Part shown: positions 48,837 through 58,293 of the stretch, piece after piece | How positions within the stretch are numbered: position 1 is the first letter of the stretch | Layout of the letters: the number at the start of each line of letters is the position of its first letter | Notes under the pieces: generated by a model | Seen by the model: only the letters and a program-made list of their open reading frames with translations | Databases searched by the model: none | What the model was told of the DNA's origin: nothing | Position numbers and translations under genes: made by a program | Source: Marinobacter sp. es.042 | Lineage (GTDB): Bacteria > Pseudomonadota > Gammaproteobacteria > Pseudomonadales > Oleiphilaceae | Direction: 5' to 3' | NCBI RefSeq assembly: GCF_900188315.1 | Contig: NZ_LT897781.1 | Span: forward strand, 3,410,001 to 3,474,000 | DNA: 64,000 bases

Positions 48837-48920
48837 TAGCCCCTCCCGGGATCGTCGAAAACATGGATGTTTTCGTCGAGCGTACATGGACGTATTCACA
48901 GCGTATCCCGGGAGGGGCTA
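48837..48920 (-). repeat. Dispersed palindromic element, copy 2
   Basis: Perfect 16-nt arms (48837-48852 and 48905-48920, containing CCCCTCCCGGG) enclose 52 nt. The core 48877-48904, read on the minus strand, matches copy 1 at 27 of 28 positions. The inner hairpin CGAAAACAT-GG-ATGTTTTCG (48856-48875) has nine pairs. The right arm runs into the TAG stop of the methyltransferase gene. Arms and hairpin differ from copy 1 in sequence but keep pairing. Confidence 0.9.
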
Positions 48921-49646
48921 ACCGTCTTGCTCCGCCTCGGAATCCGAGCGCGACTGAGATCTGCAATCCACAGCGCGCTCAATGTTCGAGCACAGCGTAT
49001 GAACAAATCCGATATCCCGATCAGACAGCAACGGCAACCGTTCGAAAACCCACTGGGACAGCTTTCCTTCAGGCGGTGTATCCAGTTCCGGTAGCATGGT
49101 TTCGAGCCGATTGCGGAGAGCCCCAAGACGGTTTTTATCGGCAGGCTCAGGCTCGTTATCCATAGCTTCCGAAAGCCCGGACATTTCCCAGGCATAGAGC
49201 ATTACGGACTGGGCGAGGTTCAGGGAGGGGTAGGTGACCTTCATGGGGATGCCGGTTAACAGATCGCAGAGAGCCAGCTCTTCATTGGACAGCCCGCGAT
49301 CTTCCCGGCCAAACACCAATGCTGCGGTTGCCACGGACGCACCCTTCGTGGCCAGAACCTTCCGCAGATCTGAGGGGCCGTGCCAATCCTGGCGCTGATG
49401 CCGGGTCTTGGCGGAGGTGCCCATCAGCAGGTCTACGGAGTTTCTTACCGCAGCCAGATCGGGGAAAATGCGCGCATTGTCCAGGATATGGTCGCTGCCA
49501 TGGGCCAGCCAGTGGGCTTCCGGGCGGGTGTGCAGATCGGAATTGACCAACCACAGTTCGCCGAAGCCCATGGTGCACAACGCACGGGCGGCTGCACCGA
49601 CGTTTTCCGGAACCTTGGGTTCAACAAGTACAAAGGCCAGTTGCAT
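48918..49646 (-). CDS. SPOUT-class RNA methyltransferase (LasT/TrmJ-like)
   Basis: The 242-residue protein opens with FVLVEPKVPENVGAAARA and carries the SPOUT knot motifs VFGREDRGLSNEELALCD and YPSLNLAQSVMLYAWE. Enzymes of this group methylate 2'-O-ribose in tRNA or rRNA. The match to E. coli LasT/YjtD seems closer than to TrmJ, from memory. GGAGGT lies seven bases before the start. Its ATG and the ATG of the divergent methyltransferase share the four bases CATG. Confidence 0.88.
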   Translation of the reverse strand: MQLAFVLVEPKVPENVGAAARALCTMGFGELWLVNSDLHTRPEAHWLAHGSDHILDNARIFPDLAAVRNSVDLLMGTSAKTRHQRQDWHGPSDLRKVLATKGASVATAALVFGREDRGLSNEELALCDLLTGIPMKVTYPSLNLAQSVMLYAWEMSGLSEAMDNEPEPADKNRLGALRNRLETMLPELDTPPEGKLSQWVFERLPLLSDRDIGFVHTLCSNIERAVDCRSQSRSDSEAEQDG

Positions 49647-50919
49647 GACGTTACCTCCGGCGGCGAGTTTACACCACGGCGCGGAATCTTTTTACCAGCA
49701 TTGGCAGCAGCTGAACGACTGGCTGGTGCAGCATTCCGAGTTCTGGCAACCGGCGCCATTCATGACGCCGGAGCCTGCCTGGGCGCGTCGTTATCCGGAA
49801 CTGGCCGCCATGCTTGCGGAACTTACCGATGGGGAGTGCCAGCAACTGGATGGCAGCCCGATTGAGTTGGCGTCTCGGGTAGCCTCATGGTTGCCGTCCC
49901 TCGACCGTTACGCCGACATGGTTCAACTGCCGGAGCTGTTATCGGCACCCGAAAAGGCATCGGAGGCGACTCTCCCGGAAATCCGGGCCACGGATATGCC
50001 CGGTCGGAAACGCCTGCAGTCGGGCGCCTTTACGGCGGCACTGACACCGCTGGAACACCCCGCCCTGGACTGGTGTTGTGGTAAGGGCCATCTGTCCCGG
50101 ACGCTGGCGCCGTTTTGCCCCGGTGAGATACAGGGTTTCGAGTGGAATCCTGAGCTGGTGCGCGATGGCAACCGACTGGCTCAACAGTTCGGAGATCCCG
50201 TGTCGATCGGCTGCCAGGATGTCATGGCGGCGGATTTGTCGCTTCCCAGCCGTCACCACGGTGTTGCACTGCATGCTTGTGGCGATCTGCACCGGCAGTT
50301 GCTTAAGCGAGGCAGTAAAGCCGGGTTGCCAAGATTGAGCATCTCGCCCTGCTGCTACCACCTCACCGAGATGGAACAATACCGGCCGCTTTCCCAGCGA
50401 GCGGCAAATTACCAAAAAGCGCTGCAGCCGAGCCGGAACGATCTTCGGCTTGCGGTTCAGGAAACCGTGACGGCACCGGCCCGGGTGAGGGAACAGACCC
50501 GCCTTGTCAGCCAGTGGCGCCTGGGATTTGATGGTCTGCAGCGGCAACTTCGTGGGCGTGATGAGTATCTGCCGGTACCTTCGAATCCGCCCCGCCTTTT
50601 GAACGAAGGCTTTCCCGCTTTTTGCCGGTGGGCGGCGGCAAAAAAACAGCTCCGATTATCCGATACGGTGGACTTTGATCACTGGCAGGCGTTTGGCGAG
50701 CAACGGCTGGCTGAGGTTCGCCGCCATGAGCTGGTCAGGCATCTGTTCCGGCGTCCTCTGGAGCTCTGGATGGTGTTGGATTACGCGCTCTTTCTGGAGG
50801 AGCAGGGGTACAGGGTCAGGCTGGGACATTTCTGCGACCGTTCACTGACACCCCGCAACCTGCTGCTTGATGCGGTCAGGGTTTCCGGTACTCAACCCGT
50901 TCAACACAGCCATTCCTGA
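49645..50919 (+). CDS. Class I SAM-dependent methyltransferase, target unknown
   Basis: The 424-residue protein has a class I motif in LDWCCGKGHLSRTL (about 141-154), a second motif in IQGFEWNPELV, and HACGDLHRQLL and SPCCYHLT in the region of motif IV. The layout suggests an RNA- or protein-modifying enzyme of the METTL25/RRNAD1-like group, weakly. The frame runs open from 49408, but ATG 49645 is the first start outside the divergent gene. AAAGG lies eight bases before it, inside that gene. Its 3' end overlaps the DUF4124 gene by 44 nt tail to tail. Confidence 0.8.
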   Translation: MTLPPAASLHHGAESFYQHWQQLNDWLVQHSEFWQPAPFMTPEPAWARRYPELAAMLAELTDGECQQLDGSPIELASRVASWLPSLDRYADMVQLPELLSAPEKASEATLPEIRATDMPGRKRLQSGAFTAALTPLEHPALDWCCGKGHLSRTLAPFCPGEIQGFEWNPELVRDGNRLAQQFGDPVSIGCQDVMAADLSLPSRHHGVALHACGDLHRQLLKRGSKAGLPRLSISPCCYHLTEMEQYRPLSQRAANYQKALQPSRNDLRLAVQETVTAPARVREQTRLVSQWRLGFDGLQRQLRGRDEYLPVPSNPPRLLNEGFPAFCRWAAAKKQLRLSDTVDFDHWQAFGEQRLAEVRRHELVRHLFRRPLELWMVLDYALFLEEQGYRVRLGHFCDRSLTPRNLLLDAVRVSGTQPVQHSHS

Positions 50920-51361
50920 AATACACATAGGTCAGCTCATAGAGTGCGCCGTAATAGCGGGTCTGGTAGATCCAGACTTCCTGGGGGCTGGTGTAGGTTT
51001 CCGGAGGGTTGCCGAAAGCACGGCGCACGTTATCCCGGGTCATGCCCCGCACCACCTGCTCCCGAACCAGATAACGACGCAAATCGGTGGAGTTGATAAA
51101 ACGGCATGTGCCGGCCTCTTCTTCTTGCTCTGACTCTTCGGCCTGCTCTTCTGGATCAGGGGGTTCCTGAGCCGGGAGGTTCTGATTGAAACTGCCGCCA
51201 ATTCGGTTATCCCGCAGTTCGACGGATTGGGCATCTTCGCCGCAGGGCTGGTCCGAGAACACCGTATTGCCGTCTTTTTCGCAGCGAAAAACCTGAGCCT
51301 GCGCCTGCGCCGGCAATGCCAGAACAGAGAGCGTGAAGATCAGTGCCATGGCTCTGAGCAT
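50876..51361 (-). CDS. DUF4124 domain exported protein
   Basis: With ATG 51361 (GAGGAA just upstream) the product is 161 residues. It has a signal peptide ending AQA (about 20) and a DUF4124 domain (VFRCEKDGNTVFSDQPCG). A Glu/Pro-rich linker leads to a C-terminal SmpA-like segment (VREQVVRGMTRDNVRRAFG). DUF4124 proteins are periplasmic and uncharacterised. A terminator separates it from the OmpA gene upstream on the same strand. Confidence 0.85.
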   Translation of the reverse strand: MLRAMALIFTLSVLALPAQAQAQVFRCEKDGNTVFSDQPCGEDAQSVELRDNRIGGSFNQNLPAQEPPDPEEQAEESEQEEEAGTCRFINSTDLRRYLVREQVVRGMTRDNVRRAFGNPPETYTSPQEVWIYQTRYYGALYELTYVYFRNGCVERVEYRKP

Positions 51362-51386
51362 CGGTTCCTCGCATTCTTGCAGAAAC

Positions 51387-51413
51387 AAAAAAGGCGCCCG
51401 AAGGCGCCTTTTT
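51387..51413 (-). terminator. Intrinsic terminator after the OmpA/TSP3 gene
   Basis: GGCGCC stems flanked by A and T runs (AAAAAAGGCGCC, loop CGAA, GGCGCCTTTTT) make a symmetrical terminator. On the minus strand it ends OmpA transcription before the DUF4124 gene. Confidence 0.92.
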
Positions 51414-51439
51414 CAAACCACTCAGGTAAAAACCTTCAA

Positions 51440-52648
51440 TTAACGGCGGACCTGAATGCGCGCTTCTACACGGCGGTTGGCAGCTCGACCGTCCGCTGTG
51501 TTGTTGGACGCGATCGGCTGCTCCTCACCATAACCTACGGCTTCCACTCGTGCCGGATCAACACCTAGAGGCCCGGTCAGACGGCCGGCAACTGCTTCAG
51601 CGCGACGCTGCGACAGGAACTGGTTGTAGTCCGCGTCGCCGCGGCTGTCAGAGTGACCGGCAATCTCCACGATGGTTTCCGGATTTTCTTTCATGAAATC
51701 AGCGACACGACTGATTTCACTGTCGTAGGCGTTCCCAATCACAGAGCTGTTGGTCGGGAAATTCACTTCGATGGTGAAAGTCTGGATGGTCTCAACGACA
51801 CCTTCACAGCCGGATGAATCCACGTCTGCGCCAGCGGTGGTGTCCGGGCACTGGTCTTTGCTATTGACCACGCCGTCGTTATCGCTGTCCAGTTCACAAC
51901 CACGGCTGTTAACTTCCGCGCCGCGCGGTGTGTCGGGGCACTGGTCACGACCGTCGGCCACGCCGTCGCGATCCGAATCCGGCTCGCAGCCATTGCCGTC
52001 AACGGTTGCGCCAGCCGGGGTGCCGGGGCACTGGTCCCGTGAATCCGGCACGCCATCACCATCTGCATCTGCCGGACGCGCAGGCGCCGGAGAGGCTTGC
52101 GCCACGGTGCGGGTAAACGCAAAACTGATACCCAAAGAAACCTGTGTATCGAAGGTGCTCTCGTCAATACCGTGGAACTCACGTAGATCGCCACGCAGTG
52201 ATACGGCGTCGCTGATGTTGTAGCGGAAGCCGGTACCCACGTTCACTCGGGTTTCGTCATGGTTGCTGCCCGCAGTGCGAACGCCACTGTTGTCCGAACC
52301 AAAGTCTGCATGGCCTGCGCCCAGAGACACGTATGGGTTCCAGGCTTCGTCCGGCCCTGCAAAGTAGTAGGTACCGTCAACCCGGATTTCATCAAATTCC
52401 GATTCTCCGGGCACGTATTTGCGGTCTGCATCGGCACGTGAGTACAGCGCCTCTACCGACCAGTGGGGACGGAAGCGGTATTCCACACCAACGCCGAAGG
52501 TGCCGGTTTCGCTCAGATCGCGCTTGTCGTCAAACAGCTGAAAACCTGCAAACGGGTTGATGTAAACGGTTTCCTGACGATCGGCCATGGCCGGGGTTGC
52601 CAGGGTAGCGGCCAGTACAGCCGCGGAAATCGGACGCATGACGTTCAT
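51440..52648 (-). CDS. OmpA family porin with thrombospondin type 3 repeats
   Basis: The 402-residue protein has a signal peptide (ending MADA-like near 22) and an N-terminal eight-stranded barrel (about 25-195). Three calcium-binding thrombospondin type 3 repeats follow (about 205-300, each with DxDxDGVxD and a DQCP turn). A C-terminal OmpA domain (about 305-402, IAGHSDSRGDADYNQFLSQ) should bind peptidoglycan. It links outer membrane and cell wall. The start 52648 has AGGAGG six bases upstream. This architecture is like the OprF/OmpA proteins of other marine gammaproteobacteria. Confidence 0.93.
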   Translation of the reverse strand: MNVMRPISAAVLAATLATPAMADRQETVYINPFAGFQLFDDKRDLSETGTFGVGVEYRFRPHWSVEALYSRADADRKYVPGESEFDEIRVDGTYYFAGPDEAWNPYVSLGAGHADFGSDNSGVRTAGSNHDETRVNVGTGFRYNISDAVSLRGDLREFHGIDESTFDTQVSLGISFAFTRTVAQASPAPARPADADGDGVPDSRDQCPGTPAGATVDGNGCEPDSDRDGVADGRDQCPDTPRGAEVNSRGCELDSDNDGVVNSKDQCPDTTAGADVDSSGCEGVVETIQTFTIEVNFPTNSSVIGNAYDSEISRVADFMKENPETIVEIAGHSDSRGDADYNQFLSQRRAEAVAGRLTGPLGVDPARVEAVGYGEEQPIASNNTADGRAANRRVEARIQVRR

Positions 52649-52808
52649 GCAGAACCTCCTGTTCATTGTCGTTGTGGTACCGCACTTCCTCATGAAAAGT
52701 GCTTGTATACCCGGAATTTAGGCCAGTAGGCCAAAAAAAACAAAAAAATGATACGAATTGTTACGTCCGCAATTGTACACAGTTGATCTCTACGGACCCG
52801 AGGTCGTT

Positions 52809-55082
52809 TCAGGCCAGAGCGGAAAAATACAGATGCGCGCTTTTTTTACTGAAGTTGAGCACCTCGCCGTTGTCGAAATGCACTTCGAAAGAATTCTCAT
52901 CTTCGGCGACCACCGAGCCGGGGCCAAAGATCGCGTGGCCAAGACGTTTTTGATGCCAGAGTGGTTCCGTTGAGTTTTCGAGTGTTGCCGTCTGGCCCTC
53001 AAGGTTGACGCTCTCCCGGTCGGCGTAACGCTGGCTGACCGGTGTCAGGGGGGCAGTTAACCGAATGGTTGATGTTTCTGCCGGAGATCGATCATCCAGC
53101 CAGCGACCGAATTCCTCGGAAAGTTCAAAGCAGCACTCTTCCACGAAACGGCTTGGGCCCAGATCGCCGTCCAGGTGCGGTTGCTTGCTGGCCGGTCGGG
53201 TGATCAGGTGTAGCTGCTGGCGTGTACGTGTCATAGCCACGTACAGCAGTCGTCGCTCGCTTTCCAGAAATGCTCTGGCATTGTCCTGGGGGCGGGGGCT
53301 GTACGGCAGGTATTTCTCCTGCAGTCCGGGAATGATAACCGTTGGCCATTCCAGACCCTTGGTGCGGTGAATCGTTGAGAGCAGCACCCCACCCTGCTGT
53401 TTTTCACCCGCCTGCTGCTTGAGGGTTTTCAGGTGCTCCAGGGCGCCTTCAGCTGTGACATCAAGGCTTTTAAGGTACTGCCGGAATCCTTGTATCGTAT
53501 CGATCCTTTCCTCGGCACTCTCATGCGTCAGCGCCAGGCTGCGGATGCCCTCGTAAAGATCCGTATGTTCGGCATAGACGCTGATCAGTCCTGCAACCGG
53601 ACCTCCGTAGCTGCGCAGTTGGGCAAGCACTTCGCCGAGTTTTCTGAGCTTGCGGGCGGCCATGGGCGCCAGCGCGTCGAAGTCCATCGCCAGCAGACGC
53701 TCGTGCCAGCCACTGGAAAATCCTGCCAGGAAACGCGCCAACTGCTCCAGCTCCGGCTCTTTCAGACCCACATGAGGAAAGCGCAACAACTGCCGTGCCA
53801 GCTCCAGACGATCCTCGTCCGGCAGGTTTTCCAGTTTCCCGGTCACCACCATCAGAAGGGCAGTGATCGCCTGAACTTCCCGGCTGAACAGCGCGCCCTT
53901 GCCGGCATCAATCCGGTAGGGAATCTGACGAGCCAGCAACTTCAGCTCGATAGGGACACTCTGACTCCAGACCCGGAACAGAATGGCCGTGCCTGCCAGA
54001 GCCGGTTCCGATTGGCCCTGAAAAATCTGAAGCACGGTATCGGCATCGCTTTCCGACCGATGCAGGGTGATCTCCGTGCCGGGAGTGGAAGCGTGGGAAT
54101 GGCAAAGCACATCCTTGCGACCGGTGTTGTGACAGATCAGATGGTTGGCGAGCAAAGCGACGCGATGGCCGTACCGGAAGGTATAGCTGAGCGTCTGCTC
54201 CAGCGGGCTTTCGAACTCATCGCTGAACCGCTTGAGAATAAACTCGGGCTTTGCGCCCCGGAACTCGTAGATCGTCTGGTCCGGGTCGCCAACAACCGTC
54301 ACCCGGGCCCGGTCTCCAGCCACGTAGCGCAGCAGCAGGTGCTGGATCTCATTGGTGTCCTGGTACTCATCCACCAGAATCAGATCCATCTTGTTGCCTA
54401 CCAGCCGCTGCAAAGGCGGATTCTGGTGAATCGCCATCACCGGCTCGTACAGCATGTCGGCGTAGCTGATCCGCCCCTGGCTTTTCCGCCACTGCTCAAA
54501 ACTGTGGAACAGATCGACCAGGTATTTGTGTTTGTCGGAATACCCCAGTTCCTCAAACACGATCTCCGCCGGCGACAGCGTTGTTTTCACCAGATCGATA
54601 AACCCCGTCGCCGTCTCGACAAAATCCTTCTTGTTGCGCCGGATCTCATCCGCCAGATCCTCCGGAGCCAGCCGCCGTGTCAACTGCCAGGCCTGAAAAC
54701 TGATCTCCTGCTCGGTCAGAATCTTCTCTGAGAATCCCGGCAGATAACCCTCCCGCACAAATCGTTTGTACAGCCGAAGGCCCATGGCGTGATACGTCCG
54801 AATCTCCGGCAGCGCCAGCCCGCTCTGGGCGCAAACCTCCTGCAGCTTGCGCTCGAAATCGACCCGGGCGCTCCGGTTGAACATCAATACCAACATCCGG
54901 TCCGGATCGTGGCCCTGGCCCAGCAGATACCGGATTCGCCAGGCCAGCGTCGAGGTCTTGCCACTGCCGGCTACGGCGGTAATCACCGAATGCTCATAGC
55001 CCGCGGTGATAATCGCCCGCTGCTCATCAGTGAGGAAAGCCGGAAGGTTGGTGGTCTCAGGAATTTGGGGTTCGGTCGGCAT
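52809..55082 (-). CDS. UvrD/PcrA-like superfamily 1 DNA helicase
   Basis: The product is about 757 residues from ATG 55082; earlier starts at ATG 55130 or TTG 55142 are possible and no ribosome binding site decides. Walker A is AVAGSGKTST, motif II DEYQDTNEIQ, motif III GDPDQTIYEFRG, and the C-terminal motifs TIHRTKGLEW and YVAMTRTRQQLHL are present. The last 60 residues (LGHAIFGPGSVVAEDENSF) look like the Tudor-like tail that binds RNA polymerase in UvrD and PcrA. It is probably a repair or conflict-resolving helicase, smaller and more divergent than UvrD. Confidence 0.88.
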   Translation of the reverse strand: MPTEPQIPETTNLPAFLTDEQRAIITAGYEHSVITAVAGSGKTSTLAWRIRYLLGQGHDPDRMLVLMFNRSARVDFERKLQEVCAQSGLALPEIRTYHAMGLRLYKRFVREGYLPGFSEKILTEQEISFQAWQLTRRLAPEDLADEIRRNKKDFVETATGFIDLVKTTLSPAEIVFEELGYSDKHKYLVDLFHSFEQWRKSQGRISYADMLYEPVMAIHQNPPLQRLVGNKMDLILVDEYQDTNEIQHLLLRYVAGDRARVTVVGDPDQTIYEFRGAKPEFILKRFSDEFESPLEQTLSYTFRYGHRVALLANHLICHNTGRKDVLCHSHASTPGTEITLHRSESDADTVLQIFQGQSEPALAGTAILFRVWSQSVPIELKLLARQIPYRIDAGKGALFSREVQAITALLMVVTGKLENLPDEDRLELARQLLRFPHVGLKEPELEQLARFLAGFSSGWHERLLAMDFDALAPMAARKLRKLGEVLAQLRSYGGPVAGLISVYAEHTDLYEGIRSLALTHESAEERIDTIQGFRQYLKSLDVTAEGALEHLKTLKQQAGEKQQGGVLLSTIHRTKGLEWPTVIIPGLQEKYLPYSPRPQDNARAFLESERRLLYVAMTRTRQQLHLITRPASKQPHLDGDLGPSRFVEECCFELSEEFGRWLDDRSPAETSTIRLTAPLTPVSQRYADRESVNLEGQTATLENSTEPLWHQKRLGHAIFGPGSVVAEDENSFEVHFDNGEVLNFSKKSAHLYFSALA

Positions 55083-55168
55083 GGCCGGTATTGTAACGGC
55101 CTGCTGGTAGAGCGGATACCGCTCCCGCATAATTGCGATCAAAACATGAGAGCGAAAGGGTCTTAAAC

Positions 55169-55546
55169 ATGGAAATGTCCGAATCGGTAAACGTACTTGG
55201 CGAGAAACTGGAAACCTGCGGCAAAGACCCCATCACCGGCTTTTACCGCGATGGCTGCTGCAACGTCGGCCCGGATGATTTTGGCCTGCACGCCGTCTGC
55301 GCCGTGGTAACCGACGACTTCCTGGCATTCTCCAAAGCCCAGGGCAACGACCTCAGCACCCCCAGGCCTGAATTCGGCTTCGAAGGCCTGAAAGCGGGTG
55401 ATAGCTGGTGCCTGTGTGCCGGCCGGTGGCAGGAAGCCTTTGAAGCTGGCTGTGCCCCCAGGGTCCGACTGCGGGCCACCCATCGGGCTGCCCTTGAAAA
55501 ATGCGCCCTGGACGACCTCAAGTCTCATGGTGCCGACCTTAGCTGA
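55169..55546 (+). CDS. DUF2237 family protein
   Basis: The 125-residue protein has the family signature NVLGEKLETCGKDPITGF and CCNVGPDDFGLHAVCAVVT. Seven cysteines and LCAGRWQEAFEAG suggest a metal site. No function is known. ATG 55169 is preferred over 55133. The TGATG overlap couples it to tmcA. Confidence 0.85.
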   Translation: MEMSESVNVLGEKLETCGKDPITGFYRDGCCNVGPDDFGLHAVCAVVTDDFLAFSKAQGNDLSTPRPEFGFEGLKAGDSWCLCAGRWQEAFEAGCAPRVRLRATHRAALEKCALDDLKSHGADLS

Positions 55547-57702
55547 TGAGCCATTCCGGACCCGATGCCAAAGCGGATCTATCCGCCTGGCGTGCCCTGC
55601 AGGACAGCCTCGCCGCCAACGGTGAACGCCGGCTGGTTCTGCTTGAGGGTGATCGGGAACAGAACCTCAGGTGGCTTTCCGGTCTGTTACCCGGGTTGGA
55701 AATACAGAGCGGCCTCTGGACCGGACCGGCGGATCACAGCCCCGATAACCGGTTGACCCGGGTGACGCCCCCCGGGGCTCGAAAGTGGCTCGGGCGTGAA
55801 GTCTCGCTTATTGTCTGGGATGGCTGGCAAGGCAATCCTCCGGATGCCTTTGCCGCGCTCTCCGGTGCGCTCACCGCTGGTGGCCTGCTGTTCTGGCTGA
55901 TGCCGCCGCTGGCAGAGTGGTCCCGCTTTGCGGATCCCGATTACTCGAGAACCGGTCTGGAGCATGGTCCGAACCATCCGTTTGCTGCCCGCATGGCCGA
56001 CCTGCTTGCCGACGATGATGCGGTCATCCGGGTGTCACCCGACCGTCCGGAATCACGGCCGCCGGTTCCGCCCCTGCCTGAGAAACGCTTTCGAATCGCC
56101 GCCACCCGGGATCAGGAACAATTGGTTCAGCGCCTCGTCCGTTTTGGCCTGGGCCGACGGCGCCGGCCGCTGATAGTGACGGCGGACCGGGGCCGTGGCA
56201 AATCTGCAGCGATGGGTATGGCTGCAGCCGAATTGTTGCGCCAAGGCAGGCAGGACATCGTGGTTACCGCGCCCTCGGAGCAGAATGTGGAGACCCTCTT
56301 TCGCCACGCCCGTGAGTCTCTCGGGGACGAATTGGCCGAAGCCAGCCCGGGGATACTCGCCTCCCGAACCGGTGGCCGCCTGAGGTTTATTCCGGTGCGT
56401 GACTTGCTGGCTTTGCGGCCGGAAGCCGAAGTGGTCCTGGTGGATGAGGCAGCAGCGATTCCGGCGCCGCTGCTGAAATCGGTTCTGCTCGGCTGGCCGA
56501 GAGTGGCGTTCGCCACCACGGTCCATGGTTACGAAGGGGCTGGCCGGGGCTTTGCCATTCGTTTTCGACAGGTCCTTGATCAATCAACGCCCCAGTGGCA
56601 GTCGGTAACGTTGAGCGAGCCGGTACGCTGGGCCCTGAACGATCCGCTGGAAGCCCTGATCACCCGACTCTTTCTGCTGGCTGCCGACGGTGGTCGCTTG
56701 CCCGGGAAAACTGAACACAGCGCCGGGGAGCTGGTCATTGAACCCTGGGAGCCGGCAGCGGCAAGTGACGGAGCCCTGTCCCGTGCCTTTGGGTTGCTGG
56801 TGGATGCCCATTACCGGACCAGCCCCGCTGATCTGAGGCAGTGGCTGGATGACCCGGCCGCCCGTAGCTGGCGCGCGCGAATTGGCGATCAGACGGTTGG
56901 TGTGCTCTGGTGCGCGCTCGAAGGTGGCCTTCCGGCTGAGCTGGCAGAGCAGGTCAGTCTGGGTACCCGGCGAATACGGGGCCACCTGCTGCCGCAATCG
57001 TTGGCCAGCCACAGCGGCTATCCCGAGGCCGCGGTCTTGCGGAGTCTGAGGGTTGTCCGCATTGCAGTATCAGACGAGGTCAGACGCGCGGGCATTGGCC
57101 AAAGCATGGTGCAGGCTGCCAGGGCGTATGCCGCCGAGCAGGATGTTGATTACCTCGGAACCAGCTTCGGTGGCAGCGCTGACCTGCTCGCGTTTTGGCA
57201 GACCTGCGGTCTGCATGTGGTCAGGGTTGGCTTGCAGCAGGAAGCATCCAGTGGCGAATACCCACTGCAGATGGTGGCCGGCTTTTCGCAGGCTGGTCGC
57301 GACCTGGAAGAACGCATCCGCAACCGCCTGGCCGATCATTGGCTTACTCTCTTGCCCGGCAACTGGCAGGGGCTGGAGCCAACATTGCTGGCCGGGATAA
57401 CCGCCGATCTGCCCACCGGGCCGACGCTGGACAAGGATGATTTGCGGGATCTCCGCAATTTCGCCAATGGGCATCGTGGCTTTCAGGTTACTGTCCCGGT
57501 ATTGCGGAAGCTGAGTCAGGTGCCGGGGATCATGGCGTGGCTGAAAAGCCATGAGGCGCTTGCGGTCTGGTGCCAGGGTGTTCTTCAGGGGCGGCCCTGG
57601 TCCGCGCTGCAGGCGGACAGGCTTTGCCTGGGCCAGAGAGAAGGCGAAGATCGTCTGCGACAGGTGGTGCGTGATCTTTTGAAGGATGGCCCGGGTTTGT
57701 GA
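55546..57702 (+). CDS. tmcA: tRNA(Met) cytidine acetyltransferase
   Basis: TmcA makes N4-acetylcytidine at the wobble base of elongator tRNA-Met, using acetyl-CoA and ATP. The 718-residue protein has the N-terminal DUF1726 domain, a helicase-like ATPase with Walker A ADRGRGKSAAMG (about 214-225) and DEAA box VLVDEAAAIPAP. A GNAT acetyltransferase domain follows (about 500-590; RRAGIGQSMVQAARAYA). E. coli TmcA is 671 residues. Confidence 0.92.
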   Translation: MSHSGPDAKADLSAWRALQDSLAANGERRLVLLEGDREQNLRWLSGLLPGLEIQSGLWTGPADHSPDNRLTRVTPPGARKWLGREVSLIVWDGWQGNPPDAFAALSGALTAGGLLFWLMPPLAEWSRFADPDYSRTGLEHGPNHPFAARMADLLADDDAVIRVSPDRPESRPPVPPLPEKRFRIAATRDQEQLVQRLVRFGLGRRRRPLIVTADRGRGKSAAMGMAAAELLRQGRQDIVVTAPSEQNVETLFRHARESLGDELAEASPGILASRTGGRLRFIPVRDLLALRPEAEVVLVDEAAAIPAPLLKSVLLGWPRVAFATTVHGYEGAGRGFAIRFRQVLDQSTPQWQSVTLSEPVRWALNDPLEALITRLFLLAADGGRLPGKTEHSAGELVIEPWEPAAASDGALSRAFGLLVDAHYRTSPADLRQWLDDPAARSWRARIGDQTVGVLWCALEGGLPAELAEQVSLGTRRIRGHLLPQSLASHSGYPEAAVLRSLRVVRIAVSDEVRRAGIGQSMVQAARAYAAEQDVDYLGTSFGGSADLLAFWQTCGLHVVRVGLQQEASSGEYPLQMVAGFSQAGRDLEERIRNRLADHWLTLLPGNWQGLEPTLLAGITADLPTGPTLDKDDLRDLRNFANGHRGFQVTVPVLRKLSQVPGIMAWLKSHEALAVWCQGVLQGRPWSALQADRLCLGQREGEDRLRQVVRDLLKDGPGL

Positions 57703-57784
57703 CTCGCTCGATTTAATTTCCGCCGGTGTCTGCCCAGAATGGGCCCTCGTATCCTTTCAACGAGATCCACAGAGACTGTTTGTT

Positions 57785-58282
57785 ATGGCCAAGGGAACCG
57801 GCGCCTTCCGTGTTTTGCTGATTTTGCTTCCGCTTGTTGTTTTCCTGTCCGCCTGCGCCTCCCCGAACCAACCGGTTGCCCTGACCCCCGAGGCCCTGGC
57901 CGAGGCGGATGCACTGCTGGTTTCAGCCGCCGGGAATGGTGAAAAGCGGCGCGTGCAGCTGTTGTTGTCGGCCGGCGCCGATGTGAACACCAGTGACCAG
58001 TACGGGTATACCCCCGTGATGCGGGCGGCGGAAAACGGCCATCTGTCGGTGGTGAAGGTATTGGTGGCAGCCGGTGCCAACGTCAACGTGAGTCAGGGGG
58101 GCGAATCCCTGCTAATGAAAATCGTGGCCAACGGGGATTTGCTGACGGCGGAGCGGTTGGTGGCGGCCGGAGCCGACGTCAATTACGAGGCGAGCGACGG
58201 CCAAACGGCACTGGACGTTGCCCGCGCCACCAACAATCGGGATCTGGAAATGTTGCTGGTGCAGGCGGGCGCCGAGTTCTAG
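57785..58282 (+). CDS. Ankyrin-repeat lipoprotein
   Basis: The 165-residue protein has a lipoprotein signal with lipobox LSAC (Cys about 25) and three to four ankyrin repeats (about 45-160), such as GYTPVMRAAENGHLSVVKVL and GQTALDVARATNNRDLEMLL. Periplasmic ankyrin proteins are often partners of catalases or secreted enzymes; no such partner is seen here. ATG 57785 is chosen because the signal peptide begins there; the frame is open from 57686 inside tmcA. Confidence 0.88.
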   Translation: MAKGTGAFRVLLILLPLVVFLSACASPNQPVALTPEALAEADALLVSAAGNGEKRRVQLLLSAGADVNTSDQYGYTPVMRAAENGHLSVVKVLVAAGANVNVSQGGESLLMKIVANGDLLTAERLVAAGADVNYEASDGQTALDVARATNNRDLEMLLVQAGAEF

Positions 58283-58293
58283 CGCCGACTGGC

